This document shows positions 10,502 to 23,000 of a stretch of DNA of 64,000 nucleotides, in pieces. The notes under the pieces are model-generated. The model was not told where the DNA came from. It made no database searches and saw nothing but the letters and a program-made list of their open reading frames with translations. This stretch comes from Arabidopsis thaliana (Eukaryota; Streptophyta; Magnoliopsida; Brassicales; Brassicaceae). Position 1 is the first letter of the stretch; every line of letters starts with the position of its first letter. The stretch is taken from the NCBI RefSeq assembly GCF_000001735.4, contig NC_003071.7, positions 18,947,443 through 19,011,442 on the forward strand. Reading direction: 5' to 3'. The position numbers and the translations under genes are program-made.

Positions 10502-11720
10502 TGTTCCATGGTTCATATAACGGAGCAAATTAAAGCATTGTAATCATATATGTTTGCATGTTCATAGTTGCAATCTCGTTTTGATTATAAATCAGTTTTA
10601 AGCATATAACCAAAATAAAAAAACAAATCAATTGTAATATTCCGGTAAAACGATTACCACGTGATGATTATAGAGAGGCATAGAGCAATATCGTCTGGTA
10701 AACTGAATAAAACCGGATTTGGTTTCCATAGATTTTTCTCAAGCCAAATCAGTTTCCTTTCGTTTGAATAAACCTATTGGCTTATCGTGAGTGATTATTG
10801 TTTTGTTTATTTACACGATGAACAATGTCAATGAGACATGTCACATGTACGAAGTCAGTTCCGATATATTACATGAATTGCTTTCAAGTTTTGATCAGCA
10901 TCCTTAAATAGTCACCGAAAATAAGAAGCGAACAAGTCTTGGCGAAGTTGAAGCCACAAAGTGTACTAATAAATATGGATTGCCGAATTAAAAGAAGAAA
11001 CAAAAAAACTACATTTTCATATTTTTTTTCTTCTTCCATATATAAATCCACTTTTCAACTTAAGCAAATGCAATCAATGGGAAGGTAAGTATGTATACCT
11101 CTAAATCTCAAATAATCTTTAAAATTATAAAATATATATGTTTTGACTAATTTTAGGAAGATAAAATAATCTCTTATATTTTCATCTTCTTGGGATTATT
11201 TACCAAAAATTAATGTTTAGAAAGTAGTACTACTCAACATGTAGTTGTTAAATATCTTTAAAGTTTAAGTTTTGATAATGTTAAAATCTATTAAAAATAA
11301 TTGGTCATAATAGTAAAACAACTAATAATTAATTTTTTAGGATATTGCTTAAAAGTTAAAACATATTGCTAATTTAAAAGTCATAATATACAAAATATAA
11401 TTGTAGTATATTCTATAATAAACATGTTTCATCTTTTTTTCGGACGAGCAAAGAAGTAAGAACGCACGTTATGACCATGATGCTCTAAAAAAAGGATCTT
11501 ATTCCTTTTCTAATGATGGAAAAATTATTATATTATTCCTTTTCCAACAACCAAAGAAAAATCAAAAATGTCACGCTCCGGCAATTAAGGTATTTATCAT
11601 CCTTAAAAGAGGTACCAAAATATATAGAACCGACAGCGCCATAAACTTTAGAAAAGAGAGAGAGAGACAAAGAGAGATCTGATCCTTTGAAGAAACAACA
11701 CCAAAAAAAAAAAAAAAAGA
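10502..11720. promoter_or_regulatory. AT-rich upstream region of the LEA_2 gene
   Basis: No gene is recognised. The stretch is strongly AT-rich with many oligo-A/T runs. A CACGTGATG (G-box/ABRE-like) occurs near 10659. A purine-rich leader with a long oligo-A run (11704-11718) directly precedes the LEA_2 start codon. Confidence 0.4.
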
Positions 11721-12920
11721 ATGGCATCAGCGGATGAAAAGGTGGTGGAAGAGAAGGCTTCGGTGATTTCAAGCTTGTTGGACAAAGCCAAAGGTTTCTT
11801 TGCGGAGAAGCTGGCGAATATTCCGACGCCGGAAGCAACCGTGGACGACGTTGATTTCAAAGGCGTGACACGTGATGGAGTAGATTATCACGCCAAGGTC
11901 TCCGTCAAGAATCCTTACTCTCAATCCATCCCTATCTGCCAGATCTCTTACATCCTCAAGAGTGCCACAAGGTCATCTTCTCTTTTTTTTCTTCTTGTAC
12001 CGTCTGATCTACTCTAACACCGTATTGTGCACTTTTTATTACACACATATCATGATAGTATCCGTATTCCGGATCTAGCCTAAGATAAATAGAATTTGTG
12101 ACACATATTTTGATCATCTAAATTTTGAGAATATGAAAAATATATATGTGATATTTTTCGTTAAGTGTATCCGATCTTTGTACTAATGAATAGAAATGTG
12201 TATCAATTAGGTATATCCGATCTAATGTTTGACTATTTTTAATTGATAACAGTATTTAATATATATGTGTATGGATTTCGTTGGTAATTTGTCTGGTCTC
12301 ATCACCGAAATGGCTAGATCTCATTTTCTCACTAATTGTATTTTTATCGCATTGTGCCGCATTATATATACATACATATACTAATTTCATTATCCATGTG
12401 CATTGATGATATCTAGCATCTTATATCAATCCTAATGTATATATTTACACAAGTCTACTGTATACATAATATGACATTACTAATAACACGTGTTATCAAG
12501 GAAACAAAGGCACAAAGCTATATAGATGGTCTCAGCTTTTGTATTTTGAGGATTTAAGCTTAGATAACATTTTCATAACAGTACTTTTTATGTAACGTTA
12601 TGCACACGCCATGTATAGGTGTAACGTACATTCATCATGTGCTGATTAATAATGTTTGTGGCATGCGTAGGACGATCGCGTCAGGCACGATACCGGACCC
12701 GGGTTCGTTGGTTGGGAGCGGCACGACGGTTCTGGACGTACCGGTTAAGGTGGCTTATAGCATAGCGGTTAGTCTGATGAAGGATATGTGTACGGACTGG
12801 GACATTGACTATCAACTAGACATTGGGCTAACCTTCGACATTCCTGTTGTTGGTGATATCACCATTCCTGTCTCTACTCAGGGAGAGATCAAGCTCCCTT
12901 CCCTTCGCGACTTCTTTTAA
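11721..12920 (+). CDS. LEA14-type soluble LEA_2 protein
   Basis: Two exons (11721-11971 and 12671-12920, with a 699-bp intron) give 166 residues. The protein starts MASADEKVVEEKASVISSLL and has no membrane segment. It contains the LEA_2/WHy beta-sandwich signature: DVDFKGVTRDGVDYHAKVSVKNPYS, then ISYILKSATRTIASGTIPDPGSL. It belongs to the atypical, folded group-2 LEA proteins related to LEA14 and desiccation-associated proteins, which are thought to protect cells during water deficit. It is distinct from the membrane-anchored LEA_2 gene next door at 13982. The start follows an oligo-A leader and is the first ATG. Confidence 0.9.
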
Positions 12921-13981
12921 TTACCTTATTTCAAATATAGTTTTCTTAAATCATAATCTAATTTTCAATAATGTACGATCCATAAACATAGACGATCGGA
13001 GATTAATACATTTCTGGAATCCTTTTTTTATTTTGTTGATTTCAACAAGGATTTTATTGGTTATTAATTATGTATGTTTTTCAATTGTGTGTGTGATTTA
13101 TCTTTATTTACCTGCTATGCGTAGAAAAATCTGTTTCCTGAATGTCGAGAGATTTGAACCATATATTATCCCATATGAAAATGAATACACTCCACTACTA
13201 TTCCGCAAGTCAAATGTAAAAAAAAGTTTATAAACAAAAAAAAAAACTAATAAACATAAGTTTGTGTATGAAAAAAGATGGTTGTCTCCAGCTAAATATA
13301 ATTGCGAAAGATTATTTAGGAGCAAACTGGAATGTTGAACTAACTAAAACTAATGCATTTAGTGTTAAAAATCCAAATAATCTGTCAATATTCTTTCAAA
13401 TTATTGAACTAGAAAACAGCTGTTTAAATGATTGTGGAAGACTCAAACACAAAGTTGTGTCTTGTATACATTCAAAATACATTAAAACCAAAACAATGTA
13501 CATAAATTGATGAAATTGAACCCTATTTATCTAAAAATAGTTTCCAGGTGGGAACGATTCTATACGACGTTATACTTCCTTTTTCTTTTTATCTTTCTCG
13601 AAAGAATCCTCTGACGTTGACGCAAAAGTCAAATTTGTGTAATGAGCTGGCAAATTCTAATTGGCGCAAATCGGCATCCCCACCGATACGCAGCTTCTAC
13701 TTTTCTTCCACCTATATGACCGTTAAATTCAGACTCAATTTAATACCATTCCCATTTTTCCACTGCAATAATTGACCCCAGTTGTGTTAGTGGTTAGGAC
13801 AATTACATTAATTTTTCTTTTACTTTTTAAAATTTATTTTGGGTTTTCATTTAAAGAATTGATTGCACATGAAACACAGGCAGGACATATAAAATTCAAC
13901 ACTTTCCATCACTAAGTTTGGTTTATATAAATCACATAAACCAGAAGTAATTAATCAGATAAAGACCGAAAAAAAACCACC
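12921..13981. other. AT-rich intergenic region between two LEA_2 genes
   Basis: These 1.06 kb contain the 3' end of the upstream LEA_2 gene and the promoter of the next one. A GGTTTATATAAATC block at 13919-13932 provides a TATA box for the gene starting at 13982. No other gene or RNA is supported. Confidence 0.45.
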
Positions 13982-14647
13982 ATGGCAGATTCTGAACATG
14001 TACGGCCGCTAGCTCCGGCGACCATACTTCCGGTGAGCGATGAATCCGCCTCCAACATCAAGAACACACACCGTAGTAGAAACAGAATCAAATGCTCAAT
14101 CTGCGTCACTGCAACATCTCTAATTCTAACCACGATCGTGTTGACTTTAGTTTTCACGGTGTTCAGAGTCAAAGACCCGATCATAAAAATGAACGGCGTA
14201 ATGGTCAACGGCCTAGATTCAGTCACGGGGACTAATCAAGTCCAACTGTTGGGGACAAACATCTCGATGATCGTTGACGTATCGGTCAAGAATCCGAATA
14301 CGGCGTCGTTTAAGTACTCCAACACCACGACGGATATATACTACAAAGGAACGTTGGTGGGTGAAGCGCATGGGCTACCGGGGAAGGCGAGACCGCATCG
14401 GACTTCGAGGATGAACGTGACGGTTGATATTATGCTTGATCGGATATTATCGGATCCGGGTTTGGGTCGAGAAATAAGTAGGTCGGGTCTTGTGAACGTG
14501 TGGAGTTACACTAGGGTTGGTGGTAAGGTGAAGATTATGGGGATCGTGAAGAAGCACGTGACCGTTAAGATGAATTGCACGATGGCTGTGAACATTACGG
14601 GACAGGCGATTCAAGATGTTGACTGCAAGAAAAAAATCGATCTTTGA
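13982..14647 (+). CDS. Membrane-anchored LEA_2 / NHL-type protein
   Basis: A single exon encodes 221 residues. A basic, cytosolic N-terminus (HRSRNRIKC) precedes one membrane helix at about residues 38-61 (CSICVTATSLILTTIVLTLVF). The LEA_2 domain follows, with VDVSVKNPNTASFKYSN and several N-glycosylation sequons (NTT, NVT, NCT). The layout is that of NHL/HIN1-like proteins, with the domain outside the plasma membrane. These genes are commonly responsive to pathogens or abiotic stress. The specific role is unknown. It lies 1.1 kb from another LEA_2 gene of a different subtype, so this is not an obvious recent tandem duplicate. Confidence 0.9.
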   Translation: MADSEHVRPLAPATILPVSDESASNIKNTHRSRNRIKCSICVTATSLILTTIVLTLVFTVFRVKDPIIKMNGVMVNGLDSVTGTNQVQLLGTNISMIVDVSVKNPNTASFKYSNTTTDIYYKGTLVGEAHGLPGKARPHRTSRMNVTVDIMLDRILSDPGLGREISRSGLVNVWSYTRVGGKVKIMGIVKKHVTVKMNCTMAVNITGQAIQDVDCKKKIDL

Positions 14648-15666
14648 GGTATACGTCATACGATCGATCGATTAACGTTTTTTTTTTTTTAGACAACGTG
14701 AGATATGCGGATTAGAAACTTTCGTGACAAAACCAACAAAAAACACTATCTACTTGTTCTAGTTGTTTTTTAAAAAATTTGGGTCATTTGATTATCAGCA
14801 CGATGCAATAGATGTGTTTCTTTATGTTTTCTTCTTCTTGCAAAATTTGTTTTTGTACAGTTGATCAGATTTTGAATGGAGTGAACATAAAGTCTACGTT
14901 AAATAAATAATATCAACGTTCCAAAAATTGACCGATGACTAATCCATTAACGTATTAAAATCTTTGGATCATATGTACTAAACCGACTCGTTGTAGATTA
15001 GTTAGTACGCGTTGGCTAACTGGTCGATTTAACAATTTCATTCATACAATTTTGCTAGTTTAACCATAACCCATTGTTTGCTTTAGTTGTAATTTTGTAT
15101 GATCTAGATACAAGAAATACATCGTTTTCCTACGATCTTCGTGATTAGTTTACATACTCATTAATCGTGACCATTATCAGTTTTTCAAACCTCGGGTCCT
15201 TAGTTAGTACGAACCCCGAGCCAAGAGTGTTTAGTAAATTGTAGTGGGAAGCCTTGAATTACTCAAATGTAACCAAAACGAATATCAACGAAACATGACA
15301 ACGAATAAGTGTAAAATATTTTCAAAGAGGACCCATCAAACGAATATTGTTAAACAGTCAACGTTACATGGCTCGAACACATTTTATACAATAAACAAAA
15401 AAAATTACAAAGTAAAACAAGAAAATATATTATTCCTTGGGGTTGGGCCACTTAATTAATAAAAACCTAACTTACTAATAAATGCAAATTTCAGTTTCCA
15501 AACAATATTAAATGCATCAGCTGCAATTCCCACCCACCTCTTTTTCTCTTCCCCTAACTAAATTAATTAAAATTAAATTTTCAAAAAAATAAAAAAATAA
15601 AAATCTCTATCACTCTCTTCTCTCTCTCTCCCACATGGACCCAGTCTTCTTCTTCTTTACCATCAA
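14648..15666. other. Intergenic region upstream of the ATL gene
   Basis: This is AT-rich DNA without a recognisable gene. The last 70 bases are a CT-rich leader (TCTCTCTCTCTCCC) typical of plant 5' untranslated regions. Confidence 0.4.
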
Positions 15667-16311
15667 ATGTCAACACTCGCCTCCTCCGCCTCCGTCTTCC
15701 TAGTCCACCCTCCCCTTCCACCGTCGCCACCACAAGCAGGCAACCACTCTTACCTCACAACTCTAGGCTTTGGCTACTCCATAGCCATAGCTCTCGGTTT
15801 TCTCGTCCTTCTCTCGACCGTCCTTTTATCCTCATACATCTGTTGCCGTGACTCTCGCCGCCGCACAACCGCCGTGGAATCCACAGGCGATCGTGGCGGA
15901 AGTGTAATCCTCCCCCGCATAATCTTTGTCGCCGAGGAAGACAATGAAGATCTCGAAGCAGGTGATGTCGTGGTGGGACTTGATCAAGCCGTCATCAACT
16001 CATACCCTAAGTTCCACTTTTCCAAAGATACCTCCGCCGCGTCCTCAGATGGCTTTGGTGGCGGAGGAGACACAACGTGCTCGATCTGTTTATGTGAGTA
16101 TAAAGAAGCGGAGATGCTGAGGATGATGCCGGAGTGTAAACACTACTTCCATTTGTGTTGCCTTGATGCGTGGCTTAAACTCAACGGATCTTGTCCCGTT
16201 TGTCGGAACTCGCCGCTTCCAACGCCGACTTCAACGCCTCTGTCAACGCCTTTGTCAGAAGTTGTGCCTCTCTCCCAGTACGCGGCCGATCGGAGGAGAG
16301 CAAGAAGATGA
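15667..16311 (+). CDS. ATL67: ATL-family RING-H2 E3 ubiquitin ligase
   Basis: An intronless gene encodes 214 residues with the complete ATL architecture. A hydrophobic helix lies at about residues 33-57 (SIAIALGFLVLLSTVLLSSYI). The GLD motif (VGLDQAVINSYPKF) precedes the RING-H2 finger. The eight zinc ligands are all present, starting at Cys138: CSIC, C-K-H, H, C, CPVC (C3H2C3 order). The ATL-typical Trp three residues after the sixth ligand (CLDAW) is also there. ATL proteins are membrane E3 ligases that pair with E2 enzymes, often in defence or growth control. The substrate is unknown. The family call is certain; the ATL67 number is from memory. Confidence 0.93.
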   Translation: MSTLASSASVFLVHPPLPPSPPQAGNHSYLTTLGFGYSIAIALGFLVLLSTVLLSSYICCRDSRRRTTAVESTGDRGGSVILPRIIFVAEEDNEDLEAGDVVVGLDQAVINSYPKFHFSKDTSAASSDGFGGGGDTTCSICLCEYKEAEMLRMMPECKHYFHLCCLDAWLKLNGSCPVCRNSPLPTPTSTPLSTPLSEVVPLSQYAADRRRARR

Positions 16312-17967
16312 TATTATTATTACATAGATCCATTCGCCTAAATTAGGGTAATTCCTATTTATTATTTTTGCTCCGTTTCATTACAACTTTACTGATTTGT
16401 AATTAAAAAAAATCCGTCAAAAGTGGAGTTTGCCATTAATTTCATCGAAATGAAATCTAGTTTGAATCGTTTACTAACCTTACAAAATTTATCCTTTTCT
16501 ATTGGCGTTTTTGAACGTTTTTTTCCGTTTCCCCTATCAATATGAGCGGTTCAAAATAAAATACGCGTCCGTGTTGTGTAACTTAAATAAAAGAGTTTGA
16601 GTTTGAACAAGGCAACTTACTTTTAGTTTTTTGTTGTTTTTTGGTCAAGGGTCGGAAACTAAGTTTAGTTAAAATATTAGATTTGTTGAATGTCGGAAAT
16701 AGATGTTTCTAAAGTTGGGAACAAAAAGAGTTACGACTTAAGATAGTATAGTTTTTTTTATTGCATAGCGAGTACAGAAGATGAATTCAACGTCGTAAAC
16801 TCGTAGGTCCAAATGTTGGTCGAGTTAAAGTGTACTCTAGGACAACTTTTCTAAATGAAATTAACATTTTTATAGATAAAATGTTTTTGTTTATATATAT
16901 CACATGTGATTTTTGTTTCAAACTAACCGATCACAACATACCTATGTTTGAAGAAGCGTTGCCTTCAAGCAATTCTGCATTTCTTCTACGTGACCTGGAT
17001 GTTTCTGGTTCGATGATAGCCGAAAACTGTTATATTTTTCGTAAGGCGCACGTTAGTCACACGAATCCTAAGGAAGGTTGGTTGGTGTGAACACTTTATA
17101 TTAATACATTTGAAAATTATGGTTAGTCAATATATAGTCATAATGAAATGCGAATGTGTTATTTGACTTACACTAGTCCACAAATTCGCTTTTTCCTACA
17201 CGGCACTATCCTGTGGAGCGTAGTGGTAATATGTTTTTGTAATTAAGTAATTAACCTCGCTTTGATTTTGATTTATTCTCTTTCTAGCAACTTGTATATA
17301 GGATACATAATTAGATGTATATCACCTACGGAATGTAATAGAGTTTAGCATTATTACATTACATCTGAATAATAAAAAAAGCAGTAGTAGATTAATACAT
17401 GTTAAAACTTAAAATAACTCGACCTATCAAAGCCGCTTACTTAAAGAGAGAGTTACGTCGTGAGCTTGTATTTTTATTTTTTTGACGGCCCAGTAATATA
17501 TTAAAAGCCCAAAGGCAAACATTATAGAAGGCCCTCTTAAGGGGATACAAGCGAAATTACGTCGTGAGCTTTAATGCTTCATCATAATTAAGTTTGAGCC
17601 GTAAATTTCGCTATACGATATGGGACACGTGTCGTGAATCTACTCGTGGTATCGGTTACTTAATGAAAAGGCACCATTCAACGTTTTCTTCCTTATCGTT
17701 GCCTACACGTTTCAAGGCTCTGCTTCTCCGTCAATTAACGTCCGTTTTCGTCATCAAAATACTAACGCCGTTGATGACCTTATTTAAAAATTAACTCCGA
17801 ACCACGACGTTCGGGTTTTGGAACCTCAGGCTCGTGGTTATAAAAGTCTTGTGTGAAACCTATTATATTTGCCATTGCTTAATCCTCTCCTCTCCTTCAC
17901 GTTGAGATATTTTTGAGTTTTCTGTGTTGAATTTTGGGGAATCGAAGAAATTGAATTTCAAAAATCA
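16312..17967. other. Intergenic region between ATL67 and RTNLB5
   Basis: These 1.66 kb of AT-rich DNA contain a small retroposed insert at 17468-17556 (listed separately). A TATA box (GGTTATAAAAG) at 17836-17846 serves RTNLB5. Short open frames near 16830-17090 and 17594-17794 have no protein-like composition. No gene is supported. Confidence 0.45.
17453..17571 (-). mobile_element. Short retroposed insert with 15-bp target duplication
   Basis: An 89-bp segment (17468-17556) is bracketed by identical 15-bp copies of TTACGTCGTGAGCTT at 17453-17467 and 17557-17571. On the minus strand the insert ends in an A-rich tail (AAAAAAATAAAAA) directly before the target copy. This is the signature of target-primed reverse transcription by LINE machinery. 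The body (minus strand: GGGCTTTTAATATATTACTGGGCC) looks like the 3' end of a plant LINE. It is therefore probably a severely 5'-truncated LINE copy. A SINE is less likely, since I see no A or B box. Confidence 0.65.
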
Positions 17968-19498
17968 ATGGCGGAAGAAATTGAAAAATCTGTGCCGACA
18001 GAGGAATCTCTGATGGAGAAGATCTCCGAGAAGATTCACCATCACGATTCGTCGTCATCGTCTGAATCCGAGTACGAGAAACCTGATTCTCCTTCGGCTG
18101 TGAAGGCGAAGATCTATCGTATGTTTGGCAGAGAGAAGCCTGTTCACAAGGTTCTCGGTGGTGGAAAGCGTAAGGGTTTTATATATTCAGTGTCTCGTCT
18201 TTTCTTTTTCTATCATTTTTTTCTCTGGTTTGATCGATTTGGAACATGCGTTGATGCTTGATCTGCAATGTTAGGGTCTAGTTACACTCGTATAAGATCG
18301 CTTGGTGATGATTACATAATTGCATTTTCTTGAATCGATCCATTAAGATTTGGGCATCCAAAAGAAGACTTGAACTTTAGGGATAATGTTTTTGAATAGG
18401 GAGAGTTCTTAAGTTGGTTGATTAGATTGAAGACATTTACGTTTCTCTAATTTTGCAACTTGTGGAAATTTTGTTACACCAATTTTTGTATGAATGCAAT
18501 AAATTGGCTTTATTGGTTTATTATGTTATTGACTTCTGAGTTCTGAGGGATTCTGATTTTTCTGTTTCTCAATGACTCTTTGCAGCTGCTGATGTGTTCT
18601 TGTGGAGGGATAAAAAACTATCAGGTGCTGTTCTTGGTGTCGCGACTGCTATTTGGGTTCTGTTCGAGCTGGTTGAGTATCATTTGTTGAGTCTTTTGTG
18701 TCACATTTCGATACTCGCTCTTGGAGGCCTCTTTTTGTGGTCCAATGCTCACACACTTATCAACAAGTAAGATTCAAACCCTTGATCATGTTAACCCCGC
18801 CCTAGATGTTTGTTCTTTGTCTGGTTTAAATGGTCTTAAAACCTTCTTTTTTCATTTTTGCAGGACTTCACCACAAATTCCAGAAATCCATGTTCCCGAG
18901 GAGGCTTTCCTTGTGGTTGCTTCTTCTCTGAGAAACGAACTAAACCAAGCTTTTGTTATCCTACGAAGCATTGCTTTAGGAAGGGACCTAAAAAAATTCC
19001 TGATGGTATGCTCATTCTTTGTTGCTGACGTTTGCTGTGTTTAGTTAAACAGTTTAGGAAATGATTAAGTTTGTATCGGAAATTAGTTACATTTCAACCT
19101 TTCTCTGTTGAACCGTGAATGTATCACTTATACAAAACATAATATCGTAAGTATCTTCTAGCAACAGTGTGTCAAGTTACAGTATGTCATAGCCCATTAA
19201 GACCCTTCAAGTAAACTCATTGTCCTGAATCTGATGATGAGATTTGTTATGTCAGGTTGTTGTCGGTCTATGGATCATCTCGGTGGTGGGCAATTGGTTC
19301 AATTTCCTGACTTTGGTGTACATTTGCTTCGTGATATTGCACACAGTCCCAATGTTGTATGAGAAACACGAGGACAAGGTTGATCCATTGGCAGAGAAAG
19401 CAATGAAGGAGTTGCAGAAACAGTATGTGGTTTTCGATGAAAAGGTTCTCTCTAAGATTCCCATTGCTTCTCTCAAGGCAAAGGCAAAATTGGGTTAA
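17968..19498 (+). CDS. RTNLB5: Reticulon-like protein B5
   Basis: Four exons (17968-18169, 18586-18766, 18864-19005, 19256-19498) give 255 residues. The acidic, serine-rich N-terminus ([19 protein letters not shown]) is variable in the family. From about residue 68 ([14 protein letters not shown]) the reticulon homology domain begins, with two long hydrophobic hairpins ([22 protein letters not shown] and [21 protein letters not shown]). The protein ends KLG without a canonical dilysine signal. Reticulons wedge into the ER membrane, shape tubules and desmotubules, and associate with each other. The protein is expected to be in the tubular ER. Confidence 0.95.
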
Positions 19499-20039
19499 AA
19501 AGAGAGACAGACGTCTATGGTTTTCTTTTTGCATTTTTGATCATGTGAAATTGGTGGTCACTTGCAGGGTTTTGCCGCTAATGGCCCAACTGTCCTTTTT
19601 ATGATTTTATCACGTTTTGAGTACACTTGTTTTTTCTTTTCAAATACCATTTTTTCCAGCTTTTTATGGAGAATTCTTGAGCTCATGAAACGTGAGACAT
19701 TGTTTCGTTTTGAATATTCCACAAATATAGAAGATATAAATCACATATAAGGATTCTTAACAAAAATTTGTAACATTGTTGTAAGACAAGCATGAATCAT
19801 TCCACTGACGAAATGAATCAATTGCACTCATCAATTGTTCTAAGTAACTAATATACGTATTAATGATATAACGGAAAACATCACGGAAAAAAAAAGCTTC
19901 AGATTTTTTTTTCTTTGAATGATATAAGAAAAAGAATTAATAGAATATAGGTGTGAGAGAGATAATTACAACACAAGAAGCAAGAGTTTCGGATTTTAGA
20001 TTTCTACAAAACGTGTATAAATGTATATACCAAACCGAG
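19499..20039. other. Convergent 3' flanks of RTNLB5 and GC4
   Basis: This is AT-rich sequence between two converging genes, holding both 3' untranslated regions. I see no structured RNA or repeat of note. Confidence 0.45.
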
Positions 20040-23000
20040 TCAAGTGAGTAATCTAGAGAGCCTGTGATTACTATTCGATGATGTAAGAGGCACAGTTGAA
20101 AACTCCGAATCAGATTGTTCATACTTTGGTCTCTGCGTAGAAGAAACAGTAGCCTTCTCTTGCTCTTTGTTTGCTGCATCTTCTGCTTCTCTTCTCTCTC
20201 GCTCTTCCGCGTCTTTAAGTAGAAATTCGACCCACATGTCTGCAAAAGACTGAGCCAAACAAAAGAGGCAAGACAATCAATCAAATGTACTTTTTCAATC
20301 CTCAAGAGTTTTTTTTTGAGCTATTGATACCTGATTATCTGAAGCCATATTTGGATGAGAATCGGGTGAGCCACCGCCACCGCCTAAGATGCCACCGACT
20401 AAGCGACCCGGAAAACCCAATACACCTCTAACAACACCTTTACCTGCCGCTCCTTGTTGTGCCAATCCTATTCGCTGTTTTTCTTCCTCCGAGAATCCAA
20501 GCATTCGAACCATTAGGTCCAACACCTACTCAGAGACATTCAGATGAGAGAACGATAAGCTTAAGGCCATTTTGCATAAGCTTTATGTGCTAAAATTTAA
20601 TACAAAACGACTTCCTCTACAATTTTAGTGTTCTAATAAAAAACTAGATTCTGGAATTTTAATTCCACAAATCTTACCTCTCTGCTGTGATTCCTTTGGA
20701 AGTACGTAACCAGCAACTTGATAACAATACGCCTGAATAAAGGATATGTCAAGATGATCAGAATCTGAAGAAACATGGAACAACATGTAAATAAAAGTCA
20801 TTGGCCCACCTATCAACGAGAAAATCAGAGTCCATTGACATTCTATTGAGCCTAGTCATGCTCTGCTCAAGAACACGCCTTACTTTTGCATTGTCATCTT
20901 CAACCTTGCTTACTCTGTTTTTCCATTCTGCTGCAATATTTTCTGCGTGCAATACCTTCGATGTGATTTCCTCCTTTTCTTTCTTTGATGACTCTAACTG
21001 TTCATCAACATCCTTAAGAAACAGAAAAATAGCATAAACCGTAATCCATATGACGTATCAGATAGTTGACAAAGCAAAAGATTAGAGATTTTTACTTTCA
21101 AACGAGCTGAGAGTTTCATTGCATCTTCTTTAGCCACTGCAAGCTCTCGTTCAAAATGTTCCTACAACATTATAAGAACAGGAATACATAAATCAAGGTT
21201 ACACTAACAACTAAATGGGAAAAACAACTTTCACGACTAATACAAACCTTAGCTTCAATTTCAGCGTAGTACTGACCAAGAGCAGTTTGAAGATTCAAAA
21301 GCTCCACATTTTTGGAATCTATCGTTCTCAAACAATTCGCCAGCTTTTGATTTAAGTCTTCAATTATACCCTTGGACTTCCGGATTTCAAGGTCACTGCT
21401 CGACTTTATTTCCTCCTGATTAGCCATTGTCTGCCTAAGAGCTTTTTCTAAACCTAGTATCTGAGACCTTTGATATTCATTCGTCTGGCGGAGCTCGTCA
21501 ATCAATCTACTATCTTCATCCATTTTCTCAGACTCCTCGGTTTCCTGTTAGAATATAGCAAGAAAGATTTATAGACTTTTGTTCAAAGTTAGCAAGAAAA
21601 CATTGTCAAAAACTCAAAAGTAATTCACTACACATCTTAAAAGTTACAATTATAGGATTATCAATCAACTTTGCAAAATTATTGCAAATTATATTCAGGT
21701 AATATAAAATAAATAAAACTGAATATGAGTAGGATAAATAACCTTTTCTAACAGGTGTTGTTTGAGCCGCTTTAGTTCTTGCCGTGCCTTATCCTTTTCT
21801 CTTCGTGCTTCCTCCAACTCCTTTTCCAGCCTCTGCAAAGATTTTTCCATATCTTCTTTCCCAGGGAAGGTTCCGGCCTTCTCCTATTTATACATGAGAA
21901 ATAGCAGAAGGTACAGTAAATAAATGCTTGCCCCATACTTCAATTTCGCATATAAACAATGTTTCTTTTGGTTAAAGGGCTAACTGAATTAAAAGTTTGC
22001 ATTAAAGAACCTCGTCCAAACTACTAAGGTGTCTACTAAGATCCTCTGTGCTCTTTGGGAAGAGTTTCCTACTTGTTGACTTCTGGCTTGCTTCCAAAGC
22101 AGCCTCTAATTCACTTCGTTTCAACTACACAACATAACGAAATGTAGATCAGTTTCAGAGTCCGCAGCTCAGAGGAAAACCAAAAATGAAAAATTCCTTG
22201 CCAAGAAAATTAAAAGTTTGTATGACCTTAAGCTCATTATTTTCCTTCTCCAGAGCTTTGTTAACCTCTTTTAGATTTTCTCTGGAAATTCCAAAAGCAT
22301 GCTGCTCCCCACCATTCAACTTCATCTGCAATTGTCTGATTTCAGCCAATTTTGCATCCAATTCACGACGTACTTTGTTACTCTCCATGAGTGTCTGCAT
22401 ACAGTTGGAATAAATATCTTCTCATTAATCAGATGACAATACTGTAGTGTGAAATTGGTGATGCCTAAGTAACAAAAAAAAATAAAGTTCTTAAAGATTA
22501 AATACTTACTTTTTCCTTATCTAACCTCAGAGACTGGAGTTCCTCCTTGAAAGTCTCATTTTGTTTCCGCTCCTCTGATTAAAGCAAGGTGAATGAGAGA
22601 GAATAACAGATAAGATAGATAAAAAGAATCAGCCAAGCTAATTGTGTTACTCTATACCCTGTAGTAAAATCTGCAGATTTGCTGATTTTTCTCGCTCTTT
22701 CTCAAGTTCTCTAGCCTGAGCAGATGCCATTGATCTGGTTCTCTCTTCAAGCATCTCTGCAAACTCCTAAAAGGCATTCAGATTGTCGCTTAGAGTCCCG
22801 CGTTCAGTAAAAAGCACACACCAGAGTAATTTATTACACTCTCATTACAGAGAATAAGGTCATTTACCTAGTACCGGATATATCTAACTAAATTTTGAAG
22901 ATTTCATTCTGAAACTCTGATAAAACATAATACATGTTTTAAATTGGCACATTACACAAGAAAACTACCTTTTCTTTTTTATGCGACTCGGAATCATTCT

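Noticed and set aside
16830-17090. Possible small gene between ATL67 and RTNLB5
   Set aside because: The frame lacks coding bias, a family signature, splice support and a convincing promoter.
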